A stretch of DNA of 19,189 nucleotides, from positions 1 to 19,189 of the forward strand of contig CAKUPC010000036.1 in assembly GCA_934675095.1 (NCBI GenBank), read 5' to 3'. The translations under genes were made by a program, and so were the position numbers. Below, piece after piece: positions 15,101-19,189 of this stretch. Below the pieces are notes generated by a model, which saw nothing but the letters and a program-made list of their open reading frames with translations, was not told the origin of the DNA and did not search any database. Each line of letters opens with the position of its first letter. The first letter of the stretch is position 1. Origin of the DNA: an uncultured Bacteroidales bacterium (lineage in GTDB: Bacteria; Bacteroidota; Bacteroidia; Bacteroidales; UBA932).

Positions 15101-16213
15101 GCTTCCGACCCCCAATCCGTGGTTCACGGCTATTCCTCCAAGAAGAATCCTCGAAACCGTGTTGCCATTGCTTGAAAGCCCATAGGATATTTCCTGCGTA
15201 AAATATTTCTCGGACATGCCGTCCCACTGCTCGGCAAGAATCCGCGCCGGTGCCTGAGCCCAATAGAGTCCGGCATCCTCGAAATTTTTGTTCAGATATT
15301 GAGAAAGTTTCTTCTTTGTCTTGTCGGTGTTCGACAGGATGTATGACAATATGAGAAAATATGCAAGAATCGGGGAATCGAATATATTCTTTATCTTCGC
15401 TGTCTTGTTCCTGATTTTCAATGCGTTCTCGAAGAGTTCCGAGGCCGCGTCATAGTTTCCTCGGTACAGTTCGCGGACCGCCTCCGTAGCCAGAGGCCAT
15501 TCGCTGGCCTTAATCGCCTCAGCAGGGGCAGGCCGAGTCTCCCCCGTCGCCAGAAAACGCAGGCCGTCAATCTCCGCAAGCGTCCGCACCAGTCCAGCCC
15601 CGTGCATATATTTCTTGGCGAAGTCTTCCAGCTCAGTTGCCAACGTCTCGTCGAACGAGTCGGCCGCCACGGCATCAGTAAGCCTCATCCCGACAAGCCG
15701 TTCCAACTTGTCTTCCGCCAAGGAGGCGAAAACGAGGTCAAACGCCGGCTCCCCCACAATGTCCGCGAATAATGTATCCGTATTGTTCCAGAACATCTTC
15801 CCGATAAGCCGCCCGACACTGCCGTTTTCCCCGGCGAGGACGCTCTGCACCAGATTGAACCTGTCAGTGTCCCCTATCCGGCGCATATCCCTGACAATCT
15901 GCACGACATCCGGGTAATACAGCAGCGCGTTAAGGGCAATGCGCAGGAAACGGCTGTCATAGACCGAAATGTCCCCGTTCCACGAAAACCGCACCCGCCC
16001 GAGAAGATGCCGGTCCTTCAGGATCTCAATGTCAGCATCCCTGTCGGCCGCCTTGTCATAGGAAAGCCATCTCTTGATTTCCGCCGGAGTCAGGCTACGC
16101 CCGTCAACGCACGCATACAGAGCCAGCAATCTGTCCTGTCTCTCCGTCAGCCCGAAGTCCTGCTTGGGAAAAAGTTTCATAAGACTGAGGCGAGTCTGGT
16201 CTTTATCGTTCAT
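12194..16213 (-). CDS. SNF2-family DEAD/DEAH-type helicase/ATPase
   Basis: I start at ATG 16213 (1339 residues); a GTG two codons upstream is less likely. From about residue 885 it is a complete SNF2 motor: MRDYQEEGFRWM, Walker A DDMGLGKT, VSPASVLMNW, DEAH in CLDEAHTIKN, LTGTPVQN, LRRTKSEV, then the second RecA lobe with VLVFSQFTGFLD, LKAGGLGLNLTGANYVIH and arginine-finger motif QATDRAYRIGQ, ending at the stop. Such ATPases translocate on DNA and remodel protein-DNA or protein-RNAP complexes. The first 880 residues show no domain I can name; they carry charged helical stretches and are typical of large bacterial SNF2 proteins. No nuclease or methylase gene sits beside it, so a defence role is not supported by this window. 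Confidence 0.92.
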   Translation of the reverse strand: MNDKDQTRLSLMKLFPKQDFGLTERQDRLLALYACVDGRSLTPAEIKRWLSYDKAADRDADIEILKDRHLLGRVRFSWNGDISVYDSRFLRIALNALLYYPDVVQIVRDMRRIGDTDRFNLVQSVLAGENGSVGRLIGKMFWNNTDTLFADIVGEPAFDLVFASLAEDKLERLVGMRLTDAVAADSFDETLATELEDFAKKYMHGAGLVRTLAEIDGLRFLATGETRPAPAEAIKASEWPLATEAVRELYRGNYDAASELFENALKIRNKTAKIKNIFDSPILAYFLILSYILSNTDKTKKKLSQYLNKNFEDAGLYWAQAPARILAEQWDGMSEKYFTQEISYGLSSNGNTVSRILLGGIAVNHGLGVGSEIKKSSFAVVNHEAAALLGIDPKEKLRLESLFGGTSLISRIRVRKPWEIAIENLTALFGNAADKQDAAERKSRRIVYFLEYDKTVEIREQNTLKSGNWGQGKRLSTYSFVSGMYNDILDEYDRKVQERMRNPDSAMASWIFPVLVGCDRVFRGSYSPANKIEIIEEQPFIEVKLKNGEYVFTTNVPRNKYDTEYYPENTKKIDALHFAVIRLNRIQMQVLKQLSAANVTFPEEAGEALKAFITRLSGIIEVHSPLMESGSSLEERKGSTMLWLRIVPKSGSFDARLYVRPLENGKLTFFPGKGDSVCYDSDGTTRYQVTRSLRDEKAALKTFLERTGLDGVESDDGLYELAPEEMLPVVDAAKDLGNICTLEWPEGKSLRIRGTLEPGNVNINVRSKEQWFEIEGSAELPGEDALALEQILSAMASGGYGNGYLKLGEDDYVALSESLAKYLKRLEAVTQNSRGSERVSMFQVGALADIVRKGHLNAKADAEYGKRLARIDEAATYNPPVPAALKAEMRDYQEEGFRWMARLDHWGAGACLADDMGLGKTVQTIAFLLHKAASGASLVVSPASVLMNWTRELARFAPSLNVVVLNEQDDRTDALRGIGEYDVVLTTYGLLVREKEALSAVLWNVVCLDEAHTIKNRGTKMSDAAMSLKASSRVILTGTPVQNYLGELWNLFQFLNPGLLGSYESFHQKFIAPIENSEDKDRQSQLKRIIQPFMLRRTKSEVVEELPEKTEIYRSVPMSAAETVAYEAMRLEAKNELEQDTRVNMNALAAITRLREAACAMPLVKSGWSGEPTKLAALRELVGEIVSGGNGVLVFSQFTGFLDIVSHALDGDGVPHFYLQGSTPIKKRHEMVSGFQRAERPVFLISLKAGGLGLNLTGANYVIHLDPWWNPAIEQQATDRAYRIGQQQNVTVYHLIAQNSIEEKILRLHRSKQNLADAILEGTSKSHAITLDELRELLQ

Positions 16214-16269
16214 CGTCACGGTTCAGATTACTGGTTTGACAACATTTTTTCTCCAAAGAAATCTATGCT

Positions 16270-16277
16270 CAAAAATA
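16270..16277 (-). promoter_or_regulatory. Candidate -7 box for the helicase gene
   Basis: TATTTTTG on the minus strand fits TAnnTTTG and lies 57 nt upstream of the chosen ATG, downstream of the terminator. The only TTG-like -33 element is about 15 nt away, shorter than usual. A better-spaced pair, TTTG (16359-16356), 20 nt, TACCTTTG (16335-16328), exists but falls inside the terminator hairpin. Confidence 0.25.
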
Positions 16278-16310
16278 ATCCTCAATCAGAGGCAATTTCT
16301 TCACATTTTC

Positions 16311-16349
16311 AAAAGAAAAATCCCCGACAAAGGTAACCTTTATCGGAGA
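16311..16349 (-). terminator. Intrinsic terminator after the aminotransferase gene
   Basis: Read on the minus strand, TCTCCGATAAAG and CTTTGTCGGGGA form a 12-bp stem (with two U-G wobbles) around GTTAC, followed by TTTTTCTTTT. On the plus strand the wobbles become A-C mismatches and no T run follows, so the terminator is directional. It lies 112 nt beyond the aminotransferase stop. Confidence 0.8.
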
Positions 16350-16410
16350 CTTTCTCAAAAGTTTCAGCAGGAATTTTTCATTTCAGGAAAAATCTGCCTT
16401 TGATTGATTC

Positions 16411-16442
16411 CGGGTCCGGACACACAGCGTCCGGACAGCCCG
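16411..16442 (-). other. GC-rich stem-loop in the aminotransferase 3' region
   Basis: Two copies of the 8-bp palindrome GTCCGGAC (16414-16421, 16429-16436) separated by 7 nt can pair, extended by CGGG/CCCG with a 2-nt bulge. No T tract follows. It may protect the 3' end of the message or be an incidental repeat; the stronger terminator lies downstream. Confidence 0.45.
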
Positions 16443-16460
16443 ACGGCGCCGAAAGAGGAA

Positions 16461-17747
16461 CTACCCCACAATCGCCTCCCTGATGCAATCGACGATGTAG
16501 CGGACATCCTCGTCCGAGACGTACGGGCCGGCGGGGAGGCAGAAGCCGACCTTGAAGAGCTCCTCCTCAATGCCGTTGGTATAGACCGGAGCTCCGGCAT
16601 AGACAGGCTGCCTGTGCATCGGCTTCCATGTCGGACGGGCCTCTATCTTCCTGTTCAGCATGAAGACGCGCAGCGCCTCCACATTCTCGTTCGGCTGGCA
16701 GTCCGTCGTGGCAGAATCCACCTGATGAATCACGCCGGCGGCGCCGCCCACAGCCGTCCTGATGACCTCCTTGTAGGCATTTTCCTGTCCTTTGATGCGT
16801 ACCGACGGGTCGAGGGTGGCGGCGCAGAGCCAAAAGTTCGCGTCAAAGCGCGGGTCTGACGGCTGCTTATGGATGTGGACGCCCGGAACATCGGCAAGCA
16901 GTTCCTCATAAAGCTTCTGCACGTGCTTATGATGGGCGATGTGCGCACCGAGAACCGTCATCTGGCCGCGGCCTATGCCGGCGCAGACATTGGACATACG
17001 GTAGTTGTAGCCGATGGCCGTGTGCTGGTAGTAAGGGTAGGCGTCACGGGCCTGAGTGGCATACCACATGATTTCATTCGCATCCTCGGCACTGCGGCAG
17101 ATGAGGGCGCCGCCGCCGGACGTCGTGATCATCTTGTTGCCGTTGAACGATAGCACGCCGTATTTCCCGAATGTTCCGAGCACCTTCCCGTCGAAGCGCG
17201 AGCCCATGCCCTCGGCGGCATCCTCAACCACCGGGATTCCGTATTTCTCAGCAATCGCCAAAATCCGGTCGATATGATATGGCATTCCGTACAACGCCAC
17301 CGGGACAATCGCCTTAGGGTACCTGCCGGTCTTCTCCTTCCTGTCGATGATGGCCTTCTCCAGCAGTTCCGGATCCATATTCCAGGTTTCGCGCTCGGAG
17401 CCGACAAACACCGGATGCGCTCCGAGATAGGTGATCGGGTGCGATGACGCGCAGAATGTGTAGCTCTGGACAAGCACCTCGTCACCGGCCTTCACTCCGG
17501 CGCCGATGAGGGCAAGATGCACGGCTGCCGTCCCGGCGGAAAGACATACAACCCGACGGTCAAGCGGCTCCCCTCCGTCAGTCCTGCTGTTCACGAAAAC
17601 CTCCAGATCCTTCTCAAAGGCATTGACATTCGGTCCCATGGGAACCACCCAGTTCGTATCGAACGCCTCCTTGACATACTTCTGCTCCCATCCCTCCTCG
17701 CTCATGTGAGCCAGACAGAGATAAATTGTTTTTCTTTCTTCTGACAT
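16461..17747 (-). CDS. DegT/DnrJ/EryC1/StrS-type PLP-dependent sugar aminotransferase
   Basis: A 428-residue fold-type I aminotransferase. Visible features: the substrate-entry Gly-Pro NWVVPMGPNV at about 32-42, CLSAGTAAVHLAL (68-80) contacting PLP phosphate, VEDAAEGMGS (174-183) with Asp176 for the pyridine nitrogen, and SFNGNK with Lys205 as the Schiff-base lysine. Members convert nucleotide-linked 4-keto sugars into 4-amino sugars with Glu as donor. The nearby sugar phosphate transferase suggests a role in making an amino sugar for a surface glycan or protein glycan, in the manner of PglE/EpsN. The gene starts 196 nt after the transferase stop, with a 16-bp tandem repeat just before the ATG, and ends before a terminator. 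The sugar product cannot be told. Confidence 0.92.
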   Translation of the reverse strand: MSEERKTIYLCLAHMSEEGWEQKYVKEAFDTNWVVPMGPNVNAFEKDLEVFVNSRTDGGEPLDRRVVCLSAGTAAVHLALIGAGVKAGDEVLVQSYTFCASSHPITYLGAHPVFVGSERETWNMDPELLEKAIIDRKEKTGRYPKAIVPVALYGMPYHIDRILAIAEKYGIPVVEDAAEGMGSRFDGKVLGTFGKYGVLSFNGNKMITTSGGGALICRSAEDANEIMWYATQARDAYPYYQHTAIGYNYRMSNVCAGIGRGQMTVLGAHIAHHKHVQKLYEELLADVPGVHIHKQPSDPRFDANFWLCAATLDPSVRIKGQENAYKEVIRTAVGGAAGVIHQVDSATTDCQPNENVEALRVFMLNRKIEARPTWKPMHRQPVYAGAPVYTNGIEEELFKVGFCLPAGPYVSDEDVRYIVDCIREAIVG

Positions 17748-17754
17748 GATATTA

Positions 17755-17786
17755 AAGTTGATATAATCGCAAGTTGATACAATCGC
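17755..17786 (-). repeat. 16-bp tandem repeat upstream of the aminotransferase start
   Basis: Minus-strand units GCGATTGTATCAACTT and GCGATTATATCAACTT (15/16 identical) lie in direct tandem, 7 nt before the ATG. The unit length and the TATCAA core recall the hisS leader repeat. Confidence 0.7.
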
Positions 17787-17826
17787 ATAGGGAAGTCATG
17801 ACGGGTCCAAAACTCGCCATACCAAG

Positions 17827-17937
17827 ATGTATATACGCAAATCATTGACACAAAAGGCAATGCCTCTCATGTCCATTCAGAATGCCGGCCTGCCGGTCAT
17901 CTCTCCGGAGGAGTTTCTGAAGAAGATTATAAGGTGA
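17827..17937 (+). pseudogene. 36-codon remnant, possibly the C-terminus of a PIN-domain toxin
   Basis: The only plus-strand stretch that looks protein-like. Its end reads NAGLPVISPEEFLKKI followed by two residues and a TGA. The pattern of a hydrophobic strand followed by SPEEFL resembles the C-terminal end of PIN_3/COG1569 toxins, as I remember them. No PIN core with its acidic residues and no antitoxin gene is present, so any gene here is a fragment. It fills the 196-nt gap between the aminotransferase and the sugar transferase, and ends 6 nt from the latter's stop. It could also be a chance frame. Confidence 0.35.
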
Positions 17938-17943
17938 GTATGT

Positions 17944-18648
17944 TTACACTTCCTCCCCGGCGAACTTCACCTTGAACCCAAGGACCGTGGCGAGAATCAT
18001 CTCGATGTCCTTCCAGAACGAATAGTGACGATAGTAGTAGCAGTTCAGGCGCACCTTGTCCGGATAAATCACGGTGTCATTGTATTCAGTGGCAATCTCC
18101 TGCATCGGGCGAGCGTCTCCCGCAGCCTGCCGCTGAGCAACATATTCCGAAATCATCTCATCCTCAAGACGGTATTTCAGCGTCGCCGGCCCGGTGATTC
18201 CCGGACGCAGCTTCAGCACGTCACGGTCATTCCCCTGCAATTTGTCCGCATATCCCGGGACATCCGGGCGAGGCCCCACGAACGACATATTCCCGATCAG
18301 CACATCCCAAAGCTCCGGCAGCTCGTCAATCTTGTAGTGGCGCAGCTTCGCCCCCAGCGGAGTGATGCGCGAGTCTCCCGCGACGGACACGGAGGACCAG
18401 CCGTCTCCCTTGGCGGCCGCCGGACCCGCGGAGGCCCTTGCCGCCCCGACAGCGGGCTGAACTCTCATCGTCCGGAACTTATGGCAGGTAAACAGCTTGC
18501 CGTCCTTTCCCACGCGCTTCTGGCAGAAGAACGCCGGACCGCCCGGCATATTCCTATGAATCAGAAATGCCACGATGGGAAACACCCACCAGATCAGAAG
18601 CAGCCCGAAGAAGGACGCTGCAATGTCAAAGAGTCTTTTGAATGTCAT
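17944..18648 (-). CDS. Initiating sugar phosphate transferase, PglC/WcaJ family
   Basis: A 234-residue bacterial sugar transferase (monotopic phosphoglycosyl transferase) that moves a sugar-1-phosphate from a UDP-sugar to undecaprenyl phosphate at the inner membrane. The N-terminal re-entrant hydrophobic helix (about 8-30), KFRTM at 57-61, DSRITPLG at 92-99, the Asp-Glu dyad in KIDELPELWDVL (108-109) and NMSFVGPRPDVPGY follow the family order. The short length fits the PglC-like class rather than the long WbaP type. The segment between KFRTM and DSRITPLG holds an unusual Ala/Gly-rich stretch (about 62-90). It is followed by the aminotransferase gene, so the two probably act in one glycan pathway. 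The start at 18648 gives a good family N-terminus. Confidence 0.93.
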   Translation of the reverse strand: MTFKRLFDIAASFFGLLLIWWVFPIVAFLIHRNMPGGPAFFCQKRVGKDGKLFTCHKFRTMRVQPAVGAARASAGPAAAKGDGWSSVSVAGDSRITPLGAKLRHYKIDELPELWDVLIGNMSFVGPRPDVPGYADKLQGNDRDVLKLRPGITGPATLKYRLEDEMISEYVAQRQAAGDARPMQEIATEYNDTVIYPDKVRLNCYYYRHYSFWKDIEMILATVLGFKVKFAGEEV

Positions 18649-18696
18649 ATTTCACTTTCCAGTCCAAGGCGTTCACCCCATCCATCACGGAGAAGT

Positions 18697-19189
18697 TCAG
18701 CCCTTTACGGAGTTGTCGTTCAGATAGTGCGGCAGCAGGCTGTGGAACAGGCCGACACGAATCTCATTGTTTGGAACATCCAGTGTATATAGCCCAGTTT
18801 CTTCGTCATAGCCCTTTATGGTTATGTAACCGCTCTGATATAGCTGAGGCATGATGGTAGTCATGGACTCCGTGGCTGCATAAAAATCATCCTTTACGGC
18901 CTCCATGCTCGTGCCCAATTCAGACGGCAAGAAATCGTACTTCCGCATCATGTTGATGAGATAGGCCGGAGTGCCGGAGCCGAACCAATAAGAGTCCATC
19001 TTCCCGTCAGCGAAGCAGTTGAGCAGGCTGAAAGGATTGAACACGTCAGACGACGGCCAGCAGAAATGATAACCGTCATAATGCTCTGTCAACTCCGCTA
19101 TCGTTTCTTCCCTGCTCAGGTTCAATTTCTGCGCGAGCTCGTCTATATCACCGCTCATCCGGGTAAGCATCTCCTCCTTGGTGATTCCG
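18697..19189 (-). pseudogene. Truncated AAA-ATPase_like/PDDEXK_9 family protein (5' part outside window)
   Basis: The frame enters from the window edge (ITKEEMLTRMSGDID) and runs to a TGA at 18697. The visible 164 residues are the middle of the Bacteroidetes AAA-ATPase_like family: EELTEHYDGYHF-type pattern, VFNPFSLLNCF, YWFGSGTPAYLI, QLYQSGYITIKGYD and DVPNNEIRVGLFHSLLPHYL. Full members run on for roughly 150-200 more residues with a PD-(D/E)XK nuclease domain; here the protein ends eight residues after LLPHYL. I infer loss of the C-terminus by recombination or deletion at about 18700. Whether the 5' half is intact cannot be seen. Full-length function is unknown; the family is often near mobile DNA. 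Confidence 0.75.

Noticed and set aside
12194..16213. Helicase as part of a defence island
   Set aside because: Neighbours are hisS, an ammonia-lyase and glycan genes; no methylase, nuclease or phospholipase gene accompanies it. The truncated AAA-ATPase_like gene is too far and too uncertain to support this.
16213..16219. GTG start of the helicase gene two codons upstream
   Set aside because: ATG at 16213 is available and adds no loss of domain; the GTG has no better upstream context.

Overview
The window looks like a chromosomal segment of a fairly GC-rich Bacteroidales bacterium. An Alistipes-like or related gut or oral lineage is plausible, but I cannot fix the genus. Three things support the order: promoters of the Bacteroidetes type (TTTG, 19-20 nt, TAnnTTTG), several protein families concentrated in that phylum (DUF4922-SpoIID fusion, HU-like proteins with a transmembrane tail, AAA-ATPase_like/PDDEXK_9 proteins, a Flavobacterium-type aromatic amino acid lyase), and initiator tRNA features. 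Every convincing gene is on the minus strand, so transcription runs from high to low coordinates. The long plus-strand open frames are antisense shadows caused by high GC.

Right part (19189 to 16461): the 3' portion of an AAA-ATPase_like gene that stops before its expected C-terminal nuclease domain, a PglC/WcaJ-type initiating sugar phosphate transferase, a 36-codon plus-strand remnant resembling the tail of a PIN-domain toxin, and a DegT/DnrJ-type sugar aminotransferase. This reads as the end of a surface-glycan locus bordered by gene debris. A strong intrinsic terminator follows the aminotransferase.

Middle part (16213 to 8709): a large SNF2-family helicase, an aromatic amino acid ammonia-lyase that resembles Flavobacterium tyrosine ammonia-lyase more than HutH, histidyl-tRNA synthetase (hisS), and a small tRNA operon (tRNA-Asn, initiator tRNA-Met) with a canonical promoter and an intrinsic terminator.

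Left part (8511 to 1): a tightly packed run that looks like one operon. In order it encodes a tail-anchored HU-like protein with an EP-repeat linker, a Nudix hydrolase, a family 2 glycosyltransferase, a DUF4922-SpoIID chimera, an AmpG-like permease, an exported NamZ/DUF1343 exo-muramidase, and a Ser-rich exported protein cut by the window edge. Gaps are 3 to 17 nt, apart from one 14-nt overlap. AmpG plus NamZ plus SpoIID points to peptidoglycan turnover or salvage. The HU-like protein, glycosyltransferase and DUF4922 phosphorylase-like domain have no settled role there, which makes this operon the most interesting unit in the window. Just upstream of it lie two tandem copies of a 36-bp dyad that could be an operator.
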